Shown: positions 47,287 to 54,870 of the stretch, piece after piece
Layout: each line of letters begins with the position of its first letter
How positions within the stretch are numbered: position 1 is the first letter of the stretch
Virus record (IMG/VR): IMGVR_UViG_3300048033_000857
Coordinates: 19,338 to 83,337 of that record
Direction: 5' to 3' (one strand)
DNA from: a virus
DNA: 64,000 nucleotides
Notes under the pieces: generated by a model
What the model saw: the letters and a program-made list of their open reading frames with translations, nothing else
Told to the model about the DNA's origin: nothing
The model's database searches: none
Program-made: the position numbers and the translations under genes

Positions 47287-48072
47287 TTATTTTTGTGAGT
47301 TTTCTTTACCGCTTGCGTACATACCTAAGAAGTTAATGTAATTAGTCATACTATGATCTGAGAAGCTGTCAACGCCTCCGCCTTTTAAACCCATCCATAA
47401 CCCACGCATACGATCTTTAAAACGCTGCCACATAGTCATCTTACGAACATTACCGTAGCAGTTTAGATAGTGTTCTTCACCATCGTGCTTATATCCAATA
47501 AATGCAGGAGGAACACGAGTAACAATGTCATTATTGTTTACCCAACGATGATGTTTGGTTTTCATTGTGTTAACGTAACGTTTCCAACCTACTCTTGGCG
47601 AACCGTATGTGTACAGTTCTTCTGCATCACGAACGCCGTCTTCATAGAAGCAACGACTAGACATAACAGTTGCCATTGCTGCTCCTAATGAGTGTCCACA
47701 GAACCATAACTTCTTATCTTTGTTTACAGTACGAGTAATGTCTTCTAGTACCATAGGCCATAGTTCGTCTACTTCTGCTTTAAACCCTCTGTGTACACGA
47801 CTTACACTTTCGCTTTTAACCGGAAATGCTTTTAGATCTGCTGCAATGTCGTTAAATTGTGTAGGTTGTGTTCCTCGGCATGCAATAACTAAATCTTCTT
47901 TGTTTTGGAAACGATAGGCTTGTGCGCCTTCTCTGTTATAGAATTCAACAGTAGTAAATCCTAATTTTTTTACTTGCTTTTTTACTTCCTTGATGTTATC
48001 ATCGTAAGCTATACTCGCTAGTTTAGCAAACAATAACGAACGATCAGGAAAAGACATTTGTGATATTGACAT
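47287..48072 (-). CDS. class 3 lipase-like alpha/beta hydrolase
   Basis: ATG 48072 follows GGAGGGTAAAA, giving 261 residues. The Lipase_3 layout is seen: LVIACRGTQPTQFNDIAADL (oxyanion strand), nucleophile elbow WFCGHSLGAAMATVMS, Asp in NNNDIVTRVPP and His in FSDHSMTNYINFLG. It would hydrolyse an acyl ester, perhaps host membrane lipid or storage polymer, at lysis or for carbon release. No signal peptide is seen. A TATAAATA box upstream implies late expression. Confidence 0.87.
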   Translation of the reverse strand: MSISQMSFPDRSLLFAKLASIAYDDNIKEVKKQVKKLGFTTVEFYNREGAQAYRFQNKEDLVIACRGTQPTQFNDIAADLKAFPVKSESVSRVHRGFKAEVDELWPMVLEDITRTVNKDKKLWFCGHSLGAAMATVMSSRCFYEDGVRDAEELYTYGSPRVGWKRYVNTMKTKHHRWVNNNDIVTRVPPAFIGYKHDGEEHYLNCYGNVRKMTMWQRFKDRMRGLWMGLKGGGVDSFSDHSMTNYINFLGMYASGKENSQK

Positions 48073-48107
48073 TTTTACCCTCCAGTTTGTTGCCCCATTA
48101 GTACACA

Positions 48108-48115
48108 TATTTATA
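48108..48115 (-). promoter_or_regulatory. late promoter TATAAATA for the lipase gene
   Basis: An exact TATAAATA on the minus strand, 36 bases before the ATG. Confidence 0.6.
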
Positions 48116-48127
48116 GTTTGTCAACGA

Positions 48128-48133
48128 TAAATA
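48128..48133 (+). promoter_or_regulatory. late promoter TAAATA for the 48153 operon
   Basis: GATAAATACATTAACGGAG, 20 bases before ATG 48153. Confidence 0.6.
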
Positions 48134-48152
48134 CATTAACGGAGTGAAAGTA

Positions 48153-48413
48153 ATGAAGAAACGTACAAGAAGCATATTAGAAGAACTAAACAATCTTGAT
48201 CGTGCAAAGAATAACGATCATCTAATTGAAGCTACAGGCAGTAATATTATTGAAAGTGCAATTAATCTTCTAAATAAAATATCTAATACTTACGACGAAG
48301 ATACCGCCGGAGAATTAGAAAGACGTTTTCTTAACTCAATTAAAAGTGGCGATCCACGAAAGTTTAAAAGAAGTATACAAAAAGTAATAGAGAGCAAAAA
48401 TAATGACATTTAA
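48153..48413 (+). CDS. conserved T4-like marine phage protein, 86 aa
   Basis: ATG 48153 eight bases after GGAG; a GTG nine bases upstream is within the ribosome site. The product is helical: KKRTRSILEELNNLDRAKNN, SNIIESAINLLNKISNTYDE, ELERRFLNSIKSGDPRKFKR. This is a familiar conserved small protein of marine T4-like phages, probably head-related; function unknown. Confidence 0.75.
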   Translation: MKKRTRSILEELNNLDRAKNNDHLIEATGSNIIESAINLLNKISNTYDEDTAGELERRFLNSIKSGDPRKFKRSIQKVIESKNNDI

Positions 48414-49278
48414 TTTATTCGAAGGCGGCAATGTTTTTAAAATAGTAGATGGTGACAAAATTCAACCAATTACACAAAGAATTGCAACTACTGATGTAAA
48501 GCCAACTATAGATTGGCTTAACACTACATTTGGATTTAAGTTTGTTGACGAAGACATGCTCGGCACTACTGGACAGAAAAACAAACCAGACGGATCATTT
48601 GAAGAAAATTCATCAGGTGATATTGATCTAAATGTTGATTCTAGAGAATTGCCTAAAGAAGAAATTATTGCAAAACTCACTGCTTGGTGTCAAAAGCAAG
48701 GCATTCCTGATTTAGAAATTATGAATAAGGGCAGAACATTCACACAAGGATGGGTTGCTAATGCAGGATTACAAGTACACTTTCGTACTCCTATTAGAGG
48801 CGATGTTAAAAACGGTTTTGTACAAACAGACTTTATGCTCACAGACAACCCTGCACTACAGCGTGGAGCCAAACGTGGCGGCACTGAAACTTTTACTGGC
48901 GCTGACAGAGCTGTACTACTATCTAGTCTTGCTAGAGGTAGAGGATATAAGTTTAGTCCTACAAAAGGTGTAGTTGATCCTAACAATGGCGATGCAGTAG
49001 TTGCTAACGATTGGGACGAGATTGCAGAGATACTACTAGGCCGAGGTGCTAGAGAAACAGATACTCATACAGTTGAGCAGATGCTTGCGAAACTAAAAGG
49101 CGATCCAAACTATGCAGAACTAATTGCTCCATGGAAAGACAACATGGAAAAGCAAGGTAAACAAGTTCCAGAACATGCTCAGCAGTCATTAGCAGACAAA
49201 CAACTTGAAAGAATTAAACAGTTGTCAGGGTCTTTATTAAACAGTAGTGTAATGATCTCAGGAGCGTTTAATAAATGA
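48403..49278 (+). CDS. nucleotidyltransferase-fold protein with capsid-type leader
   Basis: 291 residues. The N-terminus MTFNLFEGGN has an hxE site like the neighbours' leaders. SSGDIDLNVD (Asp73, Asp75) and FVQTDFML (Asp143) fit the three metal aspartates of the pol beta-type nucleotidyltransferase fold, though the usual preceding GS is not evident. LADKQLERIKQLSG ends the protein. It overlaps the ligase-like gene by ATGA. It may add nucleotides to DNA or RNA ends, or be an inactive scaffold. Confidence 0.6.
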   Translation: MTFNLFEGGNVFKIVDGDKIQPITQRIATTDVKPTIDWLNTTFGFKFVDEDMLGTTGQKNKPDGSFEENSSGDIDLNVDSRELPKEEIIAKLTAWCQKQGIPDLEIMNKGRTFTQGWVANAGLQVHFRTPIRGDVKNGFVQTDFMLTDNPALQRGAKRGGTETFTGADRAVLLSSLARGRGYKFSPTKGVVDPNNGDAVVANDWDEIAEILLGRGARETDTHTVEQMLAKLKGDPNYAELIAPWKDNMEKQGKQVPEHAQQSLADKQLERIKQLSGSLLNSSVMISGAFNK

Positions 49279-50534
49279 GATTTAGTGACTTTAAAATAGT
49301 AGAGGCAAAGCGCAAGCAAAAAAACGCTGATCAAGTAAAGGGCAAAGAACCTATGCCCAAAGCAAAACCAGGGCGCACAGAACATCCGTTTCAAGGTAGA
49401 CTTGTTGGCGAAAGCATTGTCAATGAAGGTGCAAGAATTGATCACGCAGAAGACATAATTTTCTTTGAAGGCTCTCGTGGCGCAGTCCGTGCTATTGAAA
49501 GTTTAAAGAGTCTAGAGCAAGGTAAACATACTGATGTAACAATTAAATGGGATGGAAGTCCTGCTATTATATTTGGTCGTGATGAGAACGGTGAGTTTAT
49601 TCTTACAGACAAGAGTGGCTTTACTGCAAAAGGTTATGACGGCAAGAGCAAGAGTGCAGACGACTTAGAGCAGATGTTCCTTAACCGTAGCGGCGGAAAG
49701 AACAGAGATAATCCTGGATATGTTGCATTTGCAGCTAACATGAAAGATATCTTTGACGAGTACGAACGAGCAACTCCAAAGGATTATAGAGGATTCTTTA
49801 AAGGTGACTTGTTATATTATAACACACCTGAAATAGAAGATGGTCGTTATCATTTTACTCCAAACGTAGTAACATATGATGTAACAGTTGATTCACCAAT
49901 AGGTAAACAAATAGGTGCAAGTAAAACTGGTATTGTTATACATAGAGAAGTAGATGCTACTGGTAATGAAGGTCCACTAAAGAATGGAAATATATTTCAG
50001 GGCAATGAAGTTTTAGTATTGCCGCCGGTAGTAGCACAATCTGCACCAGAAATAGACGATACTGATATTAAAAACTTACAAGCAATGGTATCTAAAAATG
50101 CTAATCAAATAGATGATATTCTTGCAAGACGTCCAGGCCTGTCAGACTTGCCGCAAATTTTTTATACATATTTAAATAGTAAAGTAGACACAGGTATAAA
50201 GGATTTAGCACAAGGATTTGGTCCGTGGTTGTCGCAGTCTAAAGTTAGTAAGCCTAAGCAACAAAAAATTATTGAAATAATAAACAATAATGTTGAAGGA
50301 TTTAATGCAATGTGGAACATTGTGCTTGGTATTATGACTGTTAAAGATAATATTATTAATCAGTTAGAGTCACAAGATGCTGATATTAAAGCAAGCATAG
50401 GATCTAAAGGTCCTGCTGCTCCTGACACACACGGTGACGGTGGCGAAGGTTATGTGCTAGCACATCCCGAAGGCGATATTAAACTAGTACCAAGAGCGTA
50501 TTTTACTAGAGCCAATAGATCAGTACAACGATAA
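49275..50534 (+). CDS. ligase-like nucleotidyltransferase (DUF6267-type) with capsid-type leader
   Basis: 419 residues. Residues 1-10 (MRFSDFKIVE) then Ala match the length and end of the T4 internal-protein leader (MKTYQEFIAE then Ala). DVTIKWDGSPAIIFGR places Lys91 in a KxDG motif, the nucleotide-linked Lys of ligases. RGFFKGDLLYY resembles motif III, EGYVLAHPEG (Glu391) motif IV and DIKLV (Lys403) motif V. A 150-residue helical insert separates motifs III and IV. Probably a packaged ligase-fold enzyme; activity unproven. Confidence 0.65.
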   Translation: MRFSDFKIVEAKRKQKNADQVKGKEPMPKAKPGRTEHPFQGRLVGESIVNEGARIDHAEDIIFFEGSRGAVRAIESLKSLEQGKHTDVTIKWDGSPAIIFGRDENGEFILTDKSGFTAKGYDGKSKSADDLEQMFLNRSGGKNRDNPGYVAFAANMKDIFDEYERATPKDYRGFFKGDLLYYNTPEIEDGRYHFTPNVVTYDVTVDSPIGKQIGASKTGIVIHREVDATGNEGPLKNGNIFQGNEVLVLPPVVAQSAPEIDDTDIKNLQAMVSKNANQIDDILARRPGLSDLPQIFYTYLNSKVDTGIKDLAQGFGPWLSQSKVSKPKQQKIIEIINNNVEGFNAMWNIVLGIMTVKDNIINQLESQDADIKASIGSKGPAAPDTHGDGGEGYVLAHPEGDIKLVPRAYFTRANRSVQR

Positions 50535-50548
50535 ATTAGGAGAATTAA

Positions 50549-50998
50549 ATGAAAAATTATATGGAAGAATTTGAAACACACCTAAATAAGATTACAGAAG
50601 GTGTATTAAACGAAAATGTAGAAGAAGGTATGGAACTATCTAATACACAACGTAAACTGGCAAATTATGGTAGGATTTTAATGGATCAAGCCGTAACCCA
50701 AAAAGATGACAACTTGTCAAATGTAATGGCTAAAGTTGGTAACGAACTAACAAACTTTGGTGCTACTTTTGGACCAAAGAGTTTAGAAGAACTTGTTAAA
50801 AAAACAGGAACAGCACCAAACATAATTAAAAAACTTTTAGCATATGCTGAAAATATTTCAAAAACACAGGCATCACTATCAGCTGATAACTCTGATGGAG
50901 GACTTGACGACGAAGGTGATGACGAATTTACTAGTGCAGCTGATGACGAAATGGATGCTATCCAAGCAGATAGAGCAGCAAGAGATGCTAGTAGGTAA
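50549..50998 (+). CDS. acidic head-associated protein (predicted), 149 aa
   Basis: MKNYMEEFETHLNKITEGVL holds two hxE-type sites. A helical body (LANYGRILMDQAVTQK) and a strongly acidic end (DGGLDDEGDDEFTSAADDEM) resemble a prohead-core protein. TTAGGAGAATTAA precedes the ATG. Function inferred from context. Confidence 0.6.
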   Translation: MKNYMEEFETHLNKITEGVLNENVEEGMELSNTQRKLANYGRILMDQAVTQKDDNLSNVMAKVGNELTNFGATFGPKSLEELVKKTGTAPNIIKKLLAYAENISKTQASLSADNSDGGLDDEGDDEFTSAADDEMDAIQADRAARDASR

Positions 50999-51003
50999 TT
51001 AAT

Positions 51004-51357
51004 ATGGATTTTTTACGTGTACTCGAAAATGGTGAAGAGTTTTTTCTTGAAGAAGATTTTCAAGAACTTATAGAACAACTTGAGAAAGAAGAATTAGACG
51101 AAGATGCTTTAGATCGTATTGCTCAGCGAGTCACACAACGCGAAGTTGCACTTTACAGTTATCTAGTAGGTAAACAAAATGCACTTCTTGCAAAAATTTA
51201 TGTAGATAAAATCCAAGCAGGCAAAACAGCACCTCCAAGCATTGCAAAAGGATATCTTCCAGCTGTTGATATGATACATGATATTGTAAAAGCAGGTCCA
51301 AGTTATGTAAATTTATTAAAGAGTTTACATAATAGAGCCAAAAGAGTGTCTAATTAG
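51004..51357 (+). CDS. conserved late protein, 117 aa
   Basis: Acidic helical start (LRVLENGEEFFLEEDFQELI), then RIAQRVTQREVALYSYLVGK and PAVDMIHDIVKAGPSYVNLL. Likely head or neck associated; five bases after the previous stop. No family name known to me. Confidence 0.6.
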   Translation: MDFLRVLENGEEFFLEEDFQELIEQLEKEELDEDALDRIAQRVTQREVALYSYLVGKQNALLAKIYVDKIQAGKTAPPSIAKGYLPAVDMIHDIVKAGPSYVNLLKSLHNRAKRVSN

Positions 51358-51377
51358 AAGTTTTTTTTATAAAAGAC

Positions 51378-51411
51378 TAAATACAATTGTAAACTTTACA
51401 GAGTGTAAAGT
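51378..51411 (+). promoter_or_regulatory. late promoter and 5' hairpin for gene 51439
   Basis: TAAATA (51378-51383) is followed by a hairpin ACTTTACA-GAG-TGTAAAGT (51393-51411), then TAGGAGAAA before the ATG. A 5' stem of this kind can stabilise an abundant structural mRNA. Confidence 0.6.
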
Positions 51412-51438
51412 AACCATTTAGAGACATAGGAGAAAAAA

Positions 51439-51795
51439 ATGGCAGATCTAATTTCAACAATCGGACAAAACTACCGTAAAAACGGTATTAATAACTCAGG
51501 CGTAGGTCGTGAGTTTATTCTAAGTGTTACTGCTGATGCAGGTACACTTACTGATGCAAAACTAAACGCAGCAATCGATTATCTAACTACATCACACGGT
51601 GTAGATGGTGCAGGCGATTCAGCAGGCACAATCGGTGCAGTTGGTACAGCAGACGGAACAGCATTTGATCCAGCAGCCGACACAGTTGTATATGTGCGTA
51701 TGCAGACTTCAGGAGACTTCACAGTAACTGGCGTTAACGCAGCAGCAACAGACACAACAGTAGCAGTTGTTTGTGAATTTAAACCAGCAAAATAA
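51439..51795 (+). CDS. small virion structural protein (predicted abundant), 118 aa
   Basis: Ala/Thr/Gly/Asp-rich beta protein (ADLISTIGQNYRKNGINNSG, VVYVRMQTSGDFTVTGVNAA) ending VVCEFKPAK. A dedicated late promoter, 5' hairpin, good ribosome site and its own terminator point to high expression, such as a head decoration or tail protein. Confidence 0.65.
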   Translation: MADLISTIGQNYRKNGINNSGVGREFILSVTADAGTLTDAKLNAAIDYLTTSHGVDGAGDSAGTIGAVGTADGTAFDPAADTVVYVRMQTSGDFTVTGVNAAATDTTVAVVCEFKPAK

Positions 51796-51836
51796 TTCCT
51801 TACTACCTTAGGAACGCGGCGTTAACAGGCGTCATA

Positions 51837-51866
51837 AGAGCTCAGTTTTTACTGGGCTCTTTTTTT
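51837..51866 (+). terminator. rho-independent terminator after gene 51439
   Basis: AGAGCTCAGT (51837-51846), TTTT loop, ACTGGGCTCT (51851-51860), then a T run. Confidence 0.9.
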
Positions 51867-51873
51867 ATGACTG

Positions 51874-51879
51874 TAAATA
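51874..51879 (+). promoter_or_regulatory. late promoter TAAATA, 4 nt before ATG 51884
   Basis: TGTAAATACAGTATG just after the terminator; predicts a leaderless mRNA. Confidence 0.65.
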
Positions 51880-51883
51880 CAGT

Positions 51884-52279
51884 ATGAAATTTAGAGTCCA
51901 AACATTAATAGACATAACAAAAACTGGCGGTCGAAAATACGATCATCCTAAAATTCTTAATCAACAAGCTAATTTTAATACTTTTTTTAATACAATAGGT
52001 CTTAGAACGAATGCTACAGAGTTTGATATTAATTTAGATAATATGAATATCGAAGACGTCAACTTTGGTAGTAAATATAAAGGTAAACACAACGTTTGGA
52101 CTGCCGAATTTTATGTTGAAGCAGAAGACTCGTTATCAGTTGACATGATGAATAATGATTTTCATTTAGTTCCGATAATTGCAGACCTGGACGAAACTAT
52201 TAAATTAGATACAAAGATGTTTATTACTTGCAAGGATAATGTTAAATGTAACATTATTTTCTATAGAATTGATAAATAA
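51884..52279 (+). CDS. conserved late protein, 131 aa
   Basis: A beta-rich soluble protein (MKFRVQTLIDITKTGGRKYD, NVWTAEFYVEAEDSLSVDMM, KCNIIFYRIDK). It starts at the predicted transcription start. Typical conserved marine myovirus protein; function unknown. Confidence 0.6.
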   Translation: MKFRVQTLIDITKTGGRKYDHPKILNQQANFNTFFNTIGLRTNATEFDINLDNMNIEDVNFGSKYKGKHNVWTAEFYVEAEDSLSVDMMNNDFHLVPIIADLDETIKLDTKMFITCKDNVKCNIIFYRIDK

Positions 52280-52359
52280 CTTTATAGGGCACAACATAAT
52301 AGGCATATTAAATATAAAAAGGCTAACTGACTACAAGTTTACTTTTATGGAGATTATAA

Positions 52360-52599
52360 GTGTCTGACTTACCAACAACACAATTAGAAAGAGAAAGCCT
52401 CGAGGCTCATGTAGACCTATGTGCTCTACGTTACAAGAATCTTGATGAGCGTCTTGACAAAGTTGAAGAAAAAATCGACATAATTCACAAAGATATCACA
52501 GACGGTCAAAAGTCAATGACCAAAGTCCTTATTGGCACAGCAGGTACTGTTGTTGCAGGACTACTTTCCACAGTCATCGTTATTATACTACAGATGTAA
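52360..52599 (+). CDS. small coiled-coil membrane protein (XhlA/holin-like)
   Basis: 79 residues from GTG 52360 after GGAGATTATAA. An acidic-basic coiled coil (RYKNLDERLDKVEEKIDIIH) is followed by one C-terminal membrane helix (LIGTAGTVVAGLLSTVIVII). The topology resembles XhlA-type lysis accessories; a structural role is also possible. Confidence 0.55.
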   Translation: MSDLPTTQLERESLEAHVDLCALRYKNLDERLDKVEEKIDIIHKDITDGQKSMTKVLIGTAGTVVAGLLSTVIVIILQM

Positions 52600-52607
52600 T
52601 TCTCGCA

Positions 52608-52613
52608 TAAATA
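52608..52613 (+). promoter_or_regulatory. late promoter TAAATA, 5 nt before ATG 52619
   Basis: CATAAATAACTATATG; predicted leaderless start. Confidence 0.6.
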
Positions 52614-52618
52614 ACTAT

Positions 52619-52897
52619 ATGTTATTACGAGAATTTTTTACCACCGATTTAGAAGAAAAGCAAGTTTGGGCTCGTTCTGGAAAGAAAGTAGTTCGCAAAT
52701 ACCGCTGTATGTCTGGTCGTAGAAAAGGCAGAGTGGTTGCCAAAATGTCACAATGCTTTGCTGCTCCAGATTTAAAAAAGAGCAAGAATATGAAAGTTAT
52801 GAAGGCTAGATTAGGCCCTCGACTTGCTAGAAAAATTAAAAAGACTAAAAGAGTCAATCCTGCAAGTAAACGGGTGCAGTCATTAAATAAAAGGTAA
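52619..52897 (+). CDS. small basic head-associated protein (predicted), 92 aa
   Basis: Leader MLLREFFTTDLEE with an hxE end, then a very basic body (SGKKVVRKYRCMSGRRKGRV, RLARKIKKTKRVNPASKRVQ). Similar in design to the 33550 protein. Likely DNA-binding capsid content. Confidence 0.6.
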   Translation: MLLREFFTTDLEEKQVWARSGKKVVRKYRCMSGRRKGRVVAKMSQCFAAPDLKKSKNMKVMKARLGPRLARKIKKTKRVNPASKRVQSLNKR

Positions 52898-52901
52898 GAC
52901 T

Positions 52902-53180
52902 ATGAGAATTTATGAAGTTACAAATGCAAGAGTTACACGCAGTTCTGGAAATCAAGTTACTGTAGATCACGGCGACGGAACAAGTACTACTGTAGATACT
53001 CGTAAAAATCCAAATGCTATTCAGCGCAGCGACGATGGTAAATTAAAAATTCAAACACGTCAGCAAAACAGTAAGATGGGCAACAACAGTAATCAACCAG
53101 ATAAACCGAGACCCGGCGAAGAGATAGAAGTAGATGAAGTTTCTTGTTCGTCTAGTATGAAGAAAAAGAAAAGAAAATGA
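52902..53180 (+). CDS. small head-associated protein with MRIYEV leader, 92 aa
   Basis: MRIYEVTNARV leader, Asn/Ser/Thr/Gln-rich flexible body, acidic EEIEVDEVS and a Lys/Arg tail. The start MRIYEVTNA is nearly the same as MKIFEVTNE of the 33801 protein. It overlaps the next gene by ATGA. Confidence 0.6.
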   Translation: MRIYEVTNARVTRSSGNQVTVDHGDGTSTTVDTRKNPNAIQRSDDGKLKIQTRQQNSKMGNNSNQPDKPRPGEEIEVDEVSCSSSMKKKKRK

Positions 53181-53389
53181 AAATAAATGAGCTGATAACT
53201 TCGTTTGAAATATTTATAACAAACGAAGAACGTGAGATTTATGAAAACATAACTCAAGATCGTACAGCTCTTAGCCAATTTAACGAACGAGAACAATTCA
53301 TAATTCACAACCTTATTCGTAAAAGTTTAGTAAGTAAAGTAGTTGCAAATGGACAAGTATTGGTTATAAAAAATGATAGACACTTCTAA
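53177..53389 (+). CDS. small late protein, 70 aa
   Basis: MKINELITSFEIFITNEERE start, then a helical body (LSQFNEREQFIIHNLIRKSL) that looks like a small winged-helix or helix-turn-helix domain, ending VLVIKNDRHF. Overlaps the next gene by 17 bases. Confidence 0.55.
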   Translation: MKINELITSFEIFITNEEREIYENITQDRTALSQFNEREQFIIHNLIRKSLVSKVVANGQVLVIKNDRHF

Positions 53390-53807
53390 ATTATTTAAGG
53401 ACCTTGAAGAGCTCCTTAATACGTCAATTGACCCTTCTCTTTTTCCTTATAAAAAAGGAAATTCTATTCGTATTGGAAAATATGTTGTTAGAAGTAGTAA
53501 AAAAAATAATAAACACAAAGTTTTTGATTGCGAAAACAATGTAATGATAGCTGATACTTTTACAAAGGCATCTGCTATTGCACTTGCAAAAAGTCTAGCG
53601 CAAAATAAAAGAAATTCTGTTGTTTCTCAAATTTTAGAAATTGACAAAAATATACAAAAGTGGTATAATGATTGTGTATTTCATAACCATACACTGCATG
53701 TAACAACAGATGAATTTAAAGCTGATATTGCAGCAGTGCGTTATGACATTGCAAGACAAAAAACCGATACCGCCCGAAGCGAATTAGATAAATATATTTA
53801 TAGCTAA
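53373..53807 (+). CDS. conserved late protein, 144 aa
   Basis: A Lys-rich, mixed alpha/beta protein. FPYKKGNSIRIGKYVVRSSK and KVFDCENNVMIADTFTKASA form an N-terminal beta part; AIALAKSLAQNKRNSVVSQI is a helix, and the rest is helical. A recurrent neighbour of head genes in marine T4-like phages; function unknown. Confidence 0.6.
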   Translation: MIDTSKLFKDLEELLNTSIDPSLFPYKKGNSIRIGKYVVRSSKKNNKHKVFDCENNVMIADTFTKASAIALAKSLAQNKRNSVVSQILEIDKNIQKWYNDCVFHNHTLHVTTDEFKADIAAVRYDIARQKTDTARSELDKYIYS

Positions 53808-53813
53808 AGAGGC

Positions 53814-53819
53814 TAAATA
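53814..53819 (+). promoter_or_regulatory. late promoter TAAATA for gene 53851
   Basis: GCTAAATAACTT, 31 bases before the ATG, with AGGAAGATGTA as ribosome site. Confidence 0.5.
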
Positions 53820-53850
53820 ACTTAAAGCATTAATACATTAGGAAGATGTA

Positions 53851-54846
53851 ATGAACATACATGAGATATCAAAACCAGTAACAGCAGCAAGCCTAAACGA
53901 AAGTCTTGCTAAGAAATTTGGGCAAAAAGTTGCTCTAGATAAATTTACCTTAGAACAATTACAAGATGTTCGAAATAAAATTAGAACTAAAATTTTCAAT
54001 GTCGAAACTAACGAAAGTTTCGATACCGTTGTTAAAGACGAAGGATATCAAAAATCAAAACTCTTCCTTGATGTATTAAATGCTGAGATTTCTGAACGTG
54101 CTGACATTGTAGAAGCAAACGACTGTGACGAAACTTGTCCTAAGAGCTGCACAGACTGCGGCGGAACAGGCGATCCAGAAAAGTACAAAGCTTCAGTAAA
54201 AGAAGCTGATCACAATAAGCGTCCAGATAGTCCAGATTTAGACGATGATGGTGACACAGAAGAGCCAATTGCACAAGCTGCCAAGGACGCTAAAAAGAAA
54301 AAGAAAACATCTGAGTCAGTAGTTACTGAAGGCGAAGAAGACAAAGCAGAACTAGTAATGGCTGCTAAGGACATGGTTGATCGTGTTACTGGTTGGATGG
54401 AAGACACTGCTGAAATGCAAACAGAAAGCATGCTAGAACTAGCAGATGCTATTCGTGACGAACACGGATCAGAAATTTCAGAAGGGTTTACTGCATCAGT
54501 TAAGCCTGCACTAGAAGCAATGTACACTGCAATGGAAAGTTGCAGAATTACATTAACAAGCGGTGTTGGTATGTTAACTGGTGAAGGCGGAACACCTATG
54601 ATGGGTGCAGAACCTTTAGCAGCTGATCCAGCAATGGAACCAACAACAGATATGGATGCAATGGGCGGTGATATAGAAGACCCGTTAGCTGATCCATTAG
54701 CCGACGATGGAATGGGCGCAGCACCAGCAGCAGCAGGCGGCGAAGATGCAGCAGGCAGAGCAAGACGTGAGTCAAAAATAAACAAAAAGAAAGCTATGCT
54801 AGAAAGAAGTAGAAAATTAGGTACCATTCTTTCAAAAAAAAAATAA
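53851..54846 (+). CDS. head-core-like late protein, 331 aa, zero-frame product
   Basis: MNIHEISKPV leader, a helical N-terminal part, then a Cys cluster CDETCPKSCTDCGG (four Cys, probably zinc) and a Lys/Asp-rich linker. Next are a helical domain (DKAELVMAAKDMVDRVTGWM) and an Ala/Asp/Gly/Met-rich acidic tail, ending in a basic helix IN..KKAMLERSRKLGTILS before a poly-Lys end. The last codons are a run of ten A that also allows a -1 shift into a 122-residue extension. Confidence 0.75.
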   Translation: MNIHEISKPVTAASLNESLAKKFGQKVALDKFTLEQLQDVRNKIRTKIFNVETNESFDTVVKDEGYQKSKLFLDVLNAEISERADIVEANDCDETCPKSCTDCGGTGDPEKYKASVKEADHNKRPDSPDLDDDGDTEEPIAQAAKDAKKKKKTSESVVTEGEEDKAELVMAAKDMVDRVTGWMEDTAEMQTESMLELADAIRDEHGSEISEGFTASVKPALEAMYTAMESCRITLTSGVGMLTGEGGTPMMGAEPLAADPAMEPTTDMDAMGGDIEDPLADPLADDGMGAAPAAAGGEDAAGRARRESKINKKKAMLERSRKLGTILSKKK

Positions 54847-54870
54847 GTGAAGATGCTGATAATCAGCGTC
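54834..54870 (+). promoter_or_regulatory. predicted -1 frameshift site: A10 slippery run plus hairpin
   Basis: Ten A at 54834-54843 end the 53851 gene. Eight bases later GATGCTG (54852-54858) pairs with CAGCGTC (54864-54870) around a five-base loop. A -1 slip at the A run joins the downstream frame without a break. Confidence 0.65.
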
